NCBI GenBank assembly: GCA_034359265.1 | Contig: CP136893.1 | Coordinates: 44,031,501-44,095,500, forward strand | Reading direction: 5' to 3' | DNA: 64,000 nt | Source of the DNA: Canna indica | Lineage: Eukaryota; Streptophyta; Magnoliopsida; Zingiberales; Cannaceae | In this document: positions 54,706 to 64,000 of the stretch, piece after piece | Numbering within the stretch: position 1 is the stretch's first letter | Layout: each line of letters begins with the position of its first letter | Position numbers and translations under genes: made by a program | Notes under the pieces: model-generated | The model's database searches: none | The model's input: only the letters and a program-made list of their open reading frames with translations | What the model was told of the DNA's origin: nothing

Positions 54706-55740
54706 ATGCTGAGGATGGATGCGTTGAGAGAACGCGTCACGACCCTTGAGGCAGTGGTCGGAGATGGCTCCGACCTTGATGGAACGCTGGTGGAACTCTA
54801 CGGGTCGCTAGCCAATGATGTGACGGACCAAAAAGCACTGCTCTCGGATGTGCTGAATGGTCACGTCGCACTGAAGGCGCAGATGGCAAAAACGCTGGCC
54901 ATGGTGACAAAGATGGAGGCCATCATCACCGAACAGCGGGCGAAATTGGTGCTGCTGCGCACCAAAGAGGGCAAGACGGAGACGGACCACTCCAAAAGCA
55001 GATTGAAGTATCCGGAACCTGTGCCTTTCTCGGGAGTCCGGGATTCCCGGGAACTTGAGAACTTCATCTACGACATCGAGCACTATTTTGATGCTGCGAA
55101 TGCCGACGGCGGCGAACAACTCAAAGTTGCCACTATGTACTTGGCCGGGGATGCCAAACTATGGTGGCGAACCTATGAAGCGGAGATCAAGGCAGGCGGC
55201 CATTCCAAACTTGAAGATTGGAACACACTGAAGGCCGAATTGAGGAAGCAGTTCCTGCCCGGAAACTCTTCCTGGATGGCTCGAGATGCACTGACTCGTC
55301 TGAGGCAAACGGGCTCTGTGCGAGCCTATGTGACGGAATTCCGTTCGCTGCTGCTATAACTTGAAGACATGTCGGATTCCGACAAGATCTACAACTTCTT
55401 GCGCGGGCTTCAGCCCTGGGCGCAATTGGAGTTGCACCGACAGGGCCCGGCGGACCTGTCCACTGCCATGGCGCGTGCGGAGGCACTGCTGGACCTCCGT
55501 ACCACGCCACGGGAGGATGCTGCGGTGCGGAAGGGGCGACCTGCTGACAAGCCCCAGAAGTTTGCAAAACCTACACCGAAGGCGGCCAAGAGATTCCCAA
55601 CTCGTGCAGAGAAGGGGAAGGCCAAGGCTGCTGACAAGCAGCCCCGGAAGGATCCAAAGATGCAAGCAGGCTGCTTCATTTGCAATGGACCGCACCATGC
55701 CCGCGACTGTCCAAAGCGGGAGAAACTCACGGCGCTGGTG
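54706..55740 (+). pseudogene. chromovirus K gag
   Basis: ATG at 54706 (or 54715, MDALRERV, which matches the L gag start). A heptad-like N-terminal helix region is followed by the capsid (YPEPVPFSGVRDSRELENFI, AKLWWRTYEAEI, LKAELRKQFLP, TGSVRAYVTEFRSLL). A TAA at 55357 falls at a position where Gln is expected. The same frame then continues ([18 protein letters not shown]) to a canonical knuckle [13 protein letters not shown] at about 55670. One nonsense change is the only visible lesion. Confidence 0.92.
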
Positions 55741-56868
55741 AACGGGGAGGACTCCGCCGCCAATGGGAGTCCCACCCGAGTGGCACCATTGCAGGCTCTT
55801 GGTGCGCTGTGCACTGGGAGGAAAACACAGAATGATGGACTGTGCTATGTCCGGGTCCTGCTGAACGGACAACCGGTGGACGCGATGATCGACACCGGAG
55901 CCACACACAACTTCCTCGCAGAACGGATGGAGGACTGCTTGAACATGAAGTTGCAGCCCCACTCAACCCAGATTAAGGCGGTGAATTCTGTCAGCCGCCC
56001 TGTGGTTGGCATTGCCAAAAACTGTGTTGTAAAAGTTGGACTGTGGACTGGACATGTTGATGTGCTTGCTATTCCTTTAGATGATTTCGATTTTATATTG
56101 GGCAACAACTTTTTAGTTGCTGCAGGTGCCTCTATAATCCCTCATCTGGCAGGAATGATGATCTCGGATCCTAACCAGCCTTGTTATGTTCAAGGCTACA
56201 GAAGACGCAGCAAGGCGAGTGGTGCGCCTGCAGAATGTGTCTCAGCCATGCAGATGGCTAAGGGCTGGAAGAAGGGCCAGCCGACCTTCCTCGCTGCCAT
56301 CTTTGAGGCAGAGATGGAGGAACCCAACACCAAAGTTGCTGCTGCTGTTCCAGACGCTGTTCTGGAGATCTTGGAGTCTTTCCAAGACGTGATGCCTGCT
56401 AATCTGCCGGCAGGCCTTCCACCGAGACGGGCGGTGGATCATCAAATTGAGTTGCTGCCGGGGACGCGACCTCCTGCTAAGGCCCCCTACCGGATGTCCC
56501 CGCGAGAGTTGGAGGAACTCCGTAAGCAACTTGCGGAGCTCCTGGATGGCGGAAAAATTCAGCCCTCAAAGGCTCCTTTCGGCGCACCTGTTCTGTTCCA
56601 ACAGAAGCAAGACGACACACTGCGTCTCTGCGTCGATTACCGCAGGCTGAACAAGGTGACGATCAAAAATAAGTACCCAGTGCCTCTGATTGCAGACCTC
56701 TTTGATCGCCTCAGTGGAGCCTCTTTCTTTACAAAGCTAGACTTGCGCTCGGGATATTGGCAAGTCCGCATTGCAGAAGGGGATGAACCAAAGACTACGA
56801 TGGTGACTCGTTATGGTTCTTATGAATTCCTGGTCATGCCGTTTGGCTTGACCAATGCTCCGACGGTT
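55741..56868 (+). pseudogene. chromovirus K protease and RT N-terminal part
   Basis: In frame with gag. Aspartic protease [11 protein letters not shown] (DTG at 55891-55899) with the later LGNNFL element. RT from [21 protein letters not shown] through [21 protein letters not shown] and [11 protein letters not shown] to FGLTNAP, broken at about 56864. Beyond the break the frame reads through inverted L gag and means nothing. RT palm motif YLDD lies in the other half at 51065. Confidence 0.92.
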
Positions 56869-56886
56869 AAGTCAGCGGAATTGGCA
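56865..56886. other. right mosaic breakpoint of chromovirus K
   Basis: After FGLTNAP the sequence has ACGGTT, then AAGTCAGCGGAATTGGC (56870-56886), identical to integrase DNA at 52615-52631. It then enters the inverted L gag at GCCTCAAAG, with GGC shared at the joint. Both breakpoints thus carry filler from one 90-bp stretch of integrase. Confidence 0.85.
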
Positions 56887-57218
56887 GCCTCAAAGAACTG
56901 CTCCATGTCCCACAAGAAGTTCTCAAGTTCGAGGGAACTCCTTGTTCCATTGAAGGCTTTTGGCTCCGGAATTCTCAGTTGGGTTCTGGGTCTTCCTGCC
57001 GTCTCCCGCAAACACCGCAGGATTGTCAAATCAGCCCTCAACTCGGCCACTGTAGCCGTCAACTTGGCTACGAGGACCTTCAAATCTGTCACTTCAGCCT
57101 TCTGTTCTGCCACTGAAGTGAACAGCGACTCTAGTGCCTCCGCCATCGATCCGTCGAGGTTGGAGACGTCCCCCGTGGACTGTTCTAGAGTCTTGATGCG
57201 TTCCCGCAACGCATCCAT
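56887..57218 (-). pseudogene. chromovirus L gag, N-terminal fragment
   Basis: Minus-strand frame from ATG 57218: [13 protein letters not shown], a long helical region, [29 protein letters not shown], clearly a relative of the K gag (MDALRERVTTLEA). Cut by K after the FFE motif. Preceded by its own PBS. Confidence 0.9.
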
Positions 57219-57380
57219 GTGCAGCACTCAAGCGAAGTCCACTGCACAGGCTGTGAGGATCTTCAAAATGTGGGAGAGTGACAGTCCCGACTGTCACAGA
57301 AGATGCACCAAACAGAACAGTAAGTGCACCAACCTTCACCGTCGATTTTGAGCGACTTGGTTGCCGATTGAAGGGAACCT

Positions 57381-57393
57381 GGCTCTGATACCA
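57381..57393 (-). promoter_or_regulatory. primer-binding site, chromovirus L
   Basis: Complement reads TGGTATCAGAGCC, 2 nt from the LTR end at 57396. Confidence 0.9.
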
Positions 57394-57395
57394 AT

Positions 57396-57960
57396 TGTCA
57401 ACCTTTAGGGTTCTTTAGAAACCCTAGGGTGGCCGGCCACCCAAAGGAGGGGTTTTTAGGATTTTAAATATATTTGTCACACTTAGAAATTAAACTTTAG
57501 GGTATGTTGCATTTATTCCTAATGGTATAAACATTGTAGGAACCTATACTTAGGAAGTAATGACCTTAGGGACACTAGAGACATTAGGAACCTAAATTAA
57601 CTTTTAGGAGGGCTGACCCTAAGAACACCTAGGGGGGGGGGGGAGGGCAGGGGGGTGAACCTTCCTTGCCCTAAGGTCACTAGTGCAGGTCAAATTGCCT
57701 CAGATTGCTAGGTGGTGATACCCTATTTTTAGGGCTTTCTATATGTGCTATTCGTCCTCTTTTCCCTATGGTTTTGGATGTGTTGTAACTTTATTTATGA
57801 GCTGTACATTTCATGTCATATTTTTATATATACCTGCGTGGTTGTGATTTATGACTTGAGAAGGTGGAGGTTGAGGTATGTCCTTAACCTAGCTTATCGT
57901 TATAGGTAGCAAATTTATACTAACCTTTATAACTGCGTGTGTGATATGCTTGTGCATTTC
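57396..57960 (-). mobile_element. chromovirus L 5' LTR, partial
   Basis: TGTCAACCTTTAGGG next to the PBS marks the U5 end. AT-rich, with GGCCGGCC at 57431 and a G-rich run near 57632. The far end is not recognisable; Tekay DNA is clear by about 58155. Confidence 0.65.
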
Positions 57961-58154
57961 CTAGTAGGCTCGCTGGTCAGGGGAGGCTACACCCCAAAGA
58001 GACAGCGTTGGCCTTATTCCGGAAGTCTGATTGCTTAGGGCAGATCATACCCCAAAGAGATAGTCCGGAGACCCATTCGATGAGGGGACCATATGACCCA
58101 AAGACACGGTTCAGAAGAGTCAGTGCCGGTGAGGGGAGTGCATGCCCCAAAGAA
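57960..58154 (+). repeat. ~50-bp imperfect repeats with a CCCAAAGA core
   Basis: (A/G)CCCCAAAGAGACAG-type cores occur at about 57991, 58048, 58096 (GACCCAAAGACAC) and 58145, each preceded by GAGG/CATA-like sequence. Spacing 57, 48 and 49 bp. Origin unknown. Confidence 0.6.
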
Positions 58155-58754
58155 TTTCGCGAAAGAGTGGCACGAGTCATGGAGGGCGCGTAGGGCGACT
58201 CATGCACCAGCCCCTACGTGGGGACAATTCCGGACTGCTATCATTGAAAAGTACCTACCCAAGAATGTTTGCGAAAGGCGGGCAAGGGAGTTCGCGCAGC
58301 TTCGCTAGACCGACACCATGACGGTGTCAGAGTATGAGATCGAGTTCACACGGTTGTCCCGTTATGAACTGGGTGAGGCGGTTCGTAGAGGGTCTGAGGG
58401 TACAGATTGGCAAACTGATACACTACACCGAGGACACTACCTTTGTTCAGGTAGTGGACGAGGCATTGCGAAAGGAGGACATGGTACCTATCGACCGACA
58501 GGATGGACCAGCCTGAAAGAGGTTCAAGTAGCACCGTCGGGAGGATCGACGCACCCAGTCTGAGGGTGCCGGCAGTGGGACAACGCACTCGCAGGACGAA
58601 GGACAAGGAAATTTTAGAGGTCGTATGCGGACGGAACCACCAATGGCTACTCAGAGCGCCAAAGTACCAGGAGGCCAGAGAGACAATGTGCCAGAGTGTG
58701 GACAGTGCGGGAGGAGGCACAAATGAGCTTGCTATGGTCCGAGTACCTATTTTG
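58155..58754 (+). pseudogene. Tekay gag fragment
   Basis: EWHESWRARRATHAPAPTWGQFRTAIIEKYLPKNV, REFAQLR, stop, VSEYEIEFTRLSRYE, then shifted pieces equal to LIHYTEDT and EALRKEDMVPI. It ends at a knuckle ECGQCGRRHK (stop within) and AC just before GAG-4. Related to the element D gag but a different subfamily. Confidence 0.85.
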
Positions 58755-60371
58755 TGTTGGCCTAAGGTTTTCTACCATGGTCTTAATCTCGGTTTTGATG
58801 ATAACAAACAAGGAACTAATGTTTCATTGAGAAACCTTTCAGGTTCCAAGTCAGTTAGCGCACGTCGTCCCCGATCGGAAAAATTGAAGAAATTGGATAA
58901 ATCGACAAGGATGCTCGTCAATGCTCGGGATTCTACAGGAAGTTAGAGTTTAGATTTAGGGTGTCTAGAATGTAATGTAATCCTCTTAATGATGCAAAGA
59001 ACCCAAAAACCAAACCCGAACTCCAAAACATGAAAACTCAGAAACTGCCCTGAAATCACTAAGCCTAGGGAGCTCCTTGGAGGACTACATGACCTAGACA
59101 TTTTCTTGACACAAAAAATGGCGGTAATTTTTACTTGGGTAGAAACTAAATAACGAGGTATTTTTAAGGATTTTTTGGAAGCCTTTAGCCTACCCATATT
59201 TGACCCGGGAGATTAGAAAATTTCTGTTTTCCGAAAATTTGTACTAGACCCCAAAAACTAGATTTTGATTTAATGATTTTGATATTTTAGATATTTTTAT
59301 TGAATCCAAATGTTGGGTAAACCTTATATAACATTTATGTTTTAACTTAAAGTTAAGAAATATTATATAAGTAGACTTAGCGAAGACGGAACCAGAAACG
59401 AGCAAACGAGCAAAAAAATCAGCAAACTGGGCTGATTTTTCCAGTTTTGGTCGACTAGTCGGTCGATCAAATAGGGTTGAAAATTGGCAGTAGCCAATTA
59501 GGTCGACCGAAGTGTGCTAGAAAGTGGCAGTTTGCTCTCCGACGATCGACCGGACGGCGAAAACGACTAGTTTTCCGCCCGTTGAGCCAGATGTTTCATT
59601 CCATCTCCTCAAGGGTTATAAATAGAAGTCTTAGCAAGCCTTCCACCCTTGATCCAAGCTTCCATTGAGCCATATTTGATCATCTCTAAAGGATTTCTTG
59701 AGCCATCTCTTTGCAATCCCTAGTTTCCATGATAAAAACTTTGATCTAGCCTTTGAACCTTCAAGATTCATCTTCTCATGGCATCAAGAGGACTAGGGAG
59801 TTTCTTTTGGAGCTAAGTATAGTTTGATTTGTTTATTGCTCCAATTGTTATTGTATTTTCTTGGTTATTTTCATTGTATACCATTTATGTAAACCTAGGT
59901 TGCTAGGTTTGATTGAGTTGGTGGTTGCCTTGGTGTTAAGGCTTAAACCCACCATCGTAAACATAGTTTACTAGGATTAGTCGAGTTGTCCTTAGGTTGA
60001 GGTGGGAGAGTGCTCTCGGTAGGAAGGCGGGATACTTTCAGGTGTGAAAGTATCTTCGGTTTGAGAGCAGAGACTTTCCGGTGTAATGTCCTCATTGTAA
60101 GGAAACTAATTAATCTAGTTAAACTAGTTTGGAAATCCTAAACGGGGTGCTTAGGTAGTGGAGTAGGCATTGGGGCCGAACCACTATAAATAATTATGTT
60201 AACATTGATATATTTCTTTTTTATTAATTGCTTTATCATTTATCGCTTCCGCATTTAATCATTTAATTGTGAATTGCCTAAGTAATCTAAGAAATATTTA
60301 AAATCAGAATTAGGCGATAAGATTAGTTAACACACTATTCACCCCCCTCTAGTATGGTAATTTTCCCAACA
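58755..60371 (+). mobile_element. GAG-4 5' LTR
   Basis: TGTTGGCCTAAGG...TTTTCCCAACA, 1617 bp. TATAAATA at 59617-59624. The U3 part (58780-59400) is the complement of the same region in element F, so F and GAG-4 are one subfamily. Confidence 0.9.
59445..59560. repeat. GTCGAC/CGATCG palindrome cluster, GAG-4 LTR
   Basis: GGTCGACTAGTCGGTCGATC, AGGTCGACCGAAG, GACGATCGACCGG. Sparser than in GAG-3, ending about 60 bp before TATAAATA. Confidence 0.8.
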
Positions 60372-60373
60372 AT

Positions 60374-60385
60374 TGGTATCAGAGC
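60374..60385 (+). promoter_or_regulatory. primer-binding site, GAG-4
   Basis: TGGTATCAGAGC, 2 nt after the LTR. Confidence 0.92.
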
Positions 60386-60438
60386 AGGTCATAGATTGAG
60401 ATTTCACCATCTCCTTTACATCGTCTCTCAATTCGAAA

Positions 60439-60909
60439 ATGGCACTAGAGTGTTTAGCGTCTTCACCTCCTAGGTTCGATGCCTCGAACTTTGGTCTTTG
60501 AAAATACAGGATATACACATATTTAAAGACTAAAGGTTTTGTTGTCCTTAACATGCTAAGACTAGAATTTATTGAGCCTAAGGTTCACATGCATGCATGG
60601 AGTGAATTAGATAAGAAAATGTTTAAGCATAATGGAGATGCCATGAATTGTATTCTTTGCACCTTACCAAATGGCATTTTTGAATAAGTCATGCATTTCG
60701 CTACGGCTTTTGATTTATGGGCTAGTTTGAATGTTTTATACGATCATGCTAAAACCAAAGAAATTGGTACATTTAATGAAGGTAGTGATGACAATGGTCA
60801 TTCACCTGTCCCTAATCTTGGTTTTGATGCCCATAGCTCTCCTAGTGAAAGAAGTAGCTCCAAGAGCTGAAAAAGAAAGGTAATTTATCATACTTGCAAA
60901 GAAAAGGGG
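60439..60909 (+). pseudogene. GAG-4 gag, N-terminal part
   Basis: ATG at 60439 (MALECLASSPPRFDASNFGL), then stops near 60499 and 60685. Recognisable FATAFDLWASLNVLYDHAKT and NLGFDAHSS blocks as in GAG-1 and GAG-3. It breaks off in the first knuckle (YHTCKEKG) at the Tekay insertion. The best-preserved order of the capsid region in this family here. Confidence 0.82.
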
Positions 60910-63432
60910 TGTAAGACCTGAAAAATTTACGAATATAAAAATCTATTTTGGTGCAGCGCGTCGGACCCGGGGTTAGTCGAGTCGAGCCTCGGAATCGCCT
61001 CGAGTAGAAGGTATAACTCGACTAATGTAGTATGAAGTTTAAATTTGGTTAAATGACCATTTCCTTTTATGCATTGATGCTTTAATTGAGTTAAGATCGA
61101 CTCGTGTTGCGAATAGAATCGAAACCCAAGTCAGACTCGGACTGAGTCGAGTCAAGGTTAAGTCGTAAGGGGAAAATAATGCATTTTAGATGAGGGAATA
61201 AAATCCCTCATCATTGAGCCGTGCAGCTCATCTAGGAGCCGCACAAATCCCGAGCAAGAGAGAGGGGAGAAAGAGGGAGGAGGGATCTTGGTCGGTCCGG
61301 AAATCACGTTGACGCCGGAAGATTCGAGATCGCCAACGTCCGATTCTTCTTCTTCCTCAATCAAAGGTGAGTGGTCGATCCTAGTTAGATGGGTAGGCAT
61401 GTGGCCGACCCTTAGAATGGTGAATTGTGGGTTTTCTCTCGTCGGATCTTGTGAATCTGAGGTTTCCTCGATGATTATAGTTTTTATTGCATGTTGTAAT
61501 CACGCGATGAATGTTTCCACATTGTTTTTCTTAGATCTAGGGGTCGACTAGATGAGGGAAAAGGGGAAAGGTCATGCTGAATTTTTCACCAACTCCCTCG
61601 CTTGGCCTAAACCCCCCCTATAGTTCGTGTATATTTAAATTTGTATGATTCACGATTCAATTGATGCCATAGTTGTTTGAGATTCTTTCTCCCTAGGAGT
61701 TTTTAGTGTTCGGTCGATCAAGGAAAGCCTTGATCAAGGTCTGGCCGAACAATGAGGGGGGGAGGATTGGTCTACAATTCATCTAGGGTAGTTCATAAGG
61801 TTAAATGCTAGAGGTTGTGATCAAACAACAAGGATCAATCACCTTCTCCTACCCTTGTAGGCTCGGCCGAGTAAGGCATGCCTTGCTCAAGGTTCGGCCG
61901 AGCCAAGTAGGGGAAAGGTAATCGGAGAGGATTAGTTTACATACTTAGAAACATTTGAACATTAGAAAGCGAGGGTCACCTCGAAGTCAAGTCGAATTGA
62001 GAGGAGAAATAGGAAAGACACCAACTAAGGAAAACACCACCCAATTGCATATGTACATCTACACTTAGCGACATTAAGAAGTAGTAATTGCTTTCAATAT
62101 TTTTCCTTATTAATTGCTATTTCTAGTAGAGCATTGCCATGATAGCTTTAATGTTACCTTGCTGGAAATTTTTGTTAAATGCAGAATTTACTTACTTATT
62201 TGATGCACTTTTATGTTTATTTATGGTAGTAGTGCTAGGTTAACTTTCCTATCACCTTAGGGCTATGCCACAACCATATATGGCCATTCTACACTTGTGA
62301 CAGGTAGCCCATGCTAGTGTAATGTAGCAAATGACACTAGACAAATAGTAGGAAAACTTTAAAGTGCGTGTTAATTATGGAAACTCGAATGTATATGAGT
62401 TAGAATGCTTTCGCATGGTTTGATTAGAGTATAGTAATGTACGGATGATACTGGCCCAGAATCAAGGGCCAAGTATGGGTAGACACCCGAGATTTTATAT
62501 AAGGGAACTCTAGACACTTGCTTGTGTGATGTGATTGTGATAGTCTGCCGAGATGCTTGAGTAGTCAGAATGACAAATACATGACTCGGCCAGTGATTGG
62601 GTCTTGAGATATCACCAGCAGGCCCGCTAGGTGTCAGACTTCAATTGGTTGGGACTAGCTATCCCTACCCCAGAAGGTGTTCGGAGACTAGCAGACCATC
62701 CTAGTCGATGGCCCGAGAACATCTTGATTTCACCTTGGTACTGTGTGGTCCGACTGGCCAGTGTATTATTACGATGTATTGTAGGGCTGGTTATGGCCGG
62801 AATTCCTAGACCATGAGTAGGCCCTAAGGGCCGGATGCCAAGTGGCTAAATTAGGCCGTTATGGCGGGTTTCTATTTCTAATATATGGTCTATATAGGAC
62901 GACCCCTGGGGTCGGTTGTCATATCAAAAGTAACTTACCTCTCTGACTTTATACTATGCTGCCTTATATATATTTATGCACGCTTACAGGGGATTATGTG
63001 GAGGTTCGGAAGAACCGCTCACTGTGTCCCAAGTGGACTCACGGTTTATTTCTTTTTGTGTTGCAGAGCATGATCAGTGAGTTGAGGCTTGACGTAATGG
63101 TGTAGCTGGAGGGCAGGCGATGGTGTCAATCTCGTAGCGGCGTCCTTTAGTCATAGTCTAGTGGTCTAGATGTTTTCATTTTCCTACACTGATAGTTGTT
63201 GTCTTTTAAGCTTGTACTCAACTTTGAACTTGAGATGTTTCAGTTTGTGATGATGTTAGTTACTCTTCTCTTTTCAAAAATAATGTGAACTTTTGAAACT
63301 TTAAATAAAACTGTATTGTGGTTTCTTTTTATTCGATGTGTTTCTGGTTTCTCGTTGGTTAGTGTAGGTAGTAAGCTTCAGGGTAGTATGTAGACCCTGG
63401 CCGATCACACGACCCTGAGTTGTGGTGTGACA
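60910..63432 (+). mobile_element. Tekay element I 5' LTR
   Basis: TGTAAGACCTG...GTGGTGTGACA, 2523 bp. TATA inverted repeat 61189-61212, hairpin 61221-61244 (one mismatched pair), donor AAAG/GTGAGTGG (61367), acceptor TGTTGCAG/AG (ends 63066), AATAAA 63304-63309. Followed by PBS and gag, so this is a 5' LTR and not a solo. Confidence 0.92.
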
Positions 63433-63436
63433 AAGT

Positions 63437-63448
63437 TGGTATCAGAGC
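63437..63448 (+). promoter_or_regulatory. primer-binding site, Tekay element I
   Basis: TGGTATCAGAGC, 4 nt after the LTR. Confidence 0.92.
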
Positions 63449-63647
63449 TTCTGGTTAGCTCTTGACTATGACTAAGAGTTGGGTACCGCATGAGACATAT
63501 GCTAGCATGTCGATATATGGTATTGTTATGCTACGAGATCGGGCAACCACGACTGCACTGAGTGCACCATGCGATTATTAAATTTTAAAAGCTTATGTTA
63601 GAAATTTAATATGTGACAGGAAACTTTTTCTTTTCTGTGATAGTGTA

Positions 63648-64000
63648 ATGGAGGCTCCTAATGCTACACTGAGCGGTAGTGGCAGTAACTCGACAGAACG
63701 TCGAGGCCGGGGGTGAGGCCGAGGCTGGGCCCGGGGCAGAGATAGGGAGCAGTCTGAGGGTTAGGGGCAAGAGTCAGCAGTTGCTCAATTGCAGGTTCGG
63801 GTAACTCAGCTAACTGAGGTGCTCCTTAGGGAGCAAGAACTAAGGCAACAGATGCAGCAGCAGTAGCAGCCGCAGTAGCCACCGCTGCAACCAGTACCTG
63901 TAGTTCCGTTGGTACCGATAATGGTCGAGACTGTAACACCAATGGTCAGGACTTCGGGAGCCCCAACCTATGCAAACTTCGTCATGCTAAAGCCACCATA
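63648..64000 (+). pseudogene. Tekay element I gag, start only
   Basis: ATG at 63648 with the family N terminus (MEAPNATLSGSGSNSTERRGRG), parallel to element D (MEPHNVVLSGSGSNSTERQGQG). TGA at about 63714 and TAG codons in the CAG-rich stretch (63855-63880) interrupt it. It reaches the APTYAxFV block at the window edge. Confidence 0.85.

Larger units (their letters stand above)
58755..60909 (+). mobile_element. GAG-4: gag-only family element, 5' part
   Basis: LTR, PBS and gag start, cut by Tekay element I at 60910. Its interior beyond the first knuckle lies outside the window. Confidence 0.85.

Noticed and set aside
55354..55962. 202-residue minus-strand frame
   Set aside because: Antisense shadow of the chromovirus K gag-protease region.
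57632..57655. G-rich run as a G-quadruplex element
   Set aside because: A homopolymer in decayed LTR DNA; it could form a quadruplex but nothing ties it to a function, and its length may be a sequencing artefact. The G14 run at 20468-20481 is similar.
58273..58740. GATGAG occurrences elsewhere (for example 58079, 30508, 23371) as further hammerhead cores
   Set aside because: None has a following stem II with GAA; only the 53830 site combines these parts.
6344..63448. Repeated TGGTATCAGAGC as possible tRNA pieces
   Set aside because: They are primer-binding sites directly after LTR ends; no cloverleaf can be drawn around them.

Overview
This is a plant nuclear window made almost entirely of transposable elements. 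I find no intact cellular gene, rRNA, tRNA gene or CRISPR array. The evidence for a flowering plant is: Ty1/copia and Ty3/gypsy chromovirus polyproteins (Tekay/Del-type and a second, chromodomain-bearing type), primer-binding sites matching initiator-Met tRNA (TGGTATCAGAGC), a Mutator-like element and a Tourist-like MITE. A monocot with a large genome is a guess; the species cannot be read from the sequence.

The layout is a nest whose layers can be ordered by target-site duplications (TSDs) I could read at the junctions. GAG-1 is a plus-strand, gag-only LTR element spanning about 5958-40717. It is interrupted by chimeric element F (6434-8510, TSD ATTTG), a Mutator-like element (8705-18646, 9-bp TSD), the Tekay element D (20195-40239, TSD TTGTG) and the copia element B (from 40718). 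The Mutator element holds a copia LTR stub that itself holds GAG-2 (9321-15916, minus, TSD GGTTT). Element D holds a solo Tekay LTR (20706-23286, TSD ATACC), GAG-3 (23640-30370, TSD CTTGT), an LTR fragment (about 35929-36910) and another solo Tekay LTR (37073-39587, TSD ACTCA). Copia B (minus) holds a solo Tekay LTR (44731-47283, TSD ATCAC) and a 212-bp MITE (49255-49466, TSD TAA).

From 49872 the order is a truncated Tekay LTR (J), a rearranged chromovirus (K; RT-RNaseH-integrase, then LTR, then gag-protease-RT, 50690-56886), an inverted relative (L, 56887 to about 57960), a Tekay gag fragment, GAG-4 (58755-60909) and a Tekay element (I, 60910 to the window end) inserted in the GAG-4 zinc knuckle. 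Positions 1-5957 hold another gag-only remnant and an interleaved patchwork of Tekay LTR pieces.

No element here looks autonomous: every pol has stops, frameshifts, deletions or altered active-site residues. The most interesting signals are non-coding. (1) All eight Tekay LTR copies with their 5' region share a promoter-leader module: a TATA-like core (inside an inverted repeat in most), a hairpin about 20 nt downstream with compensatory base changes, and a conserved splice donor; most copies that keep their 3' region also have a matching acceptor about 1.7 kb on, implying an intron inside the LTR. (2) The gag-only LTRs carry CpG-rich GTCGAC/CGATCG palindrome clusters just upstream of the TATA box. 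(3) The gag-only family has a roughly 3-kb non-coding body that includes degenerate ~165-bp repeats and a hairpin with a UUCG-type loop. (4) The LTR of chromovirus K carries a degenerate hammerhead-ribozyme-like motif, and both K breakpoints contain short filler copied from integrase DNA.
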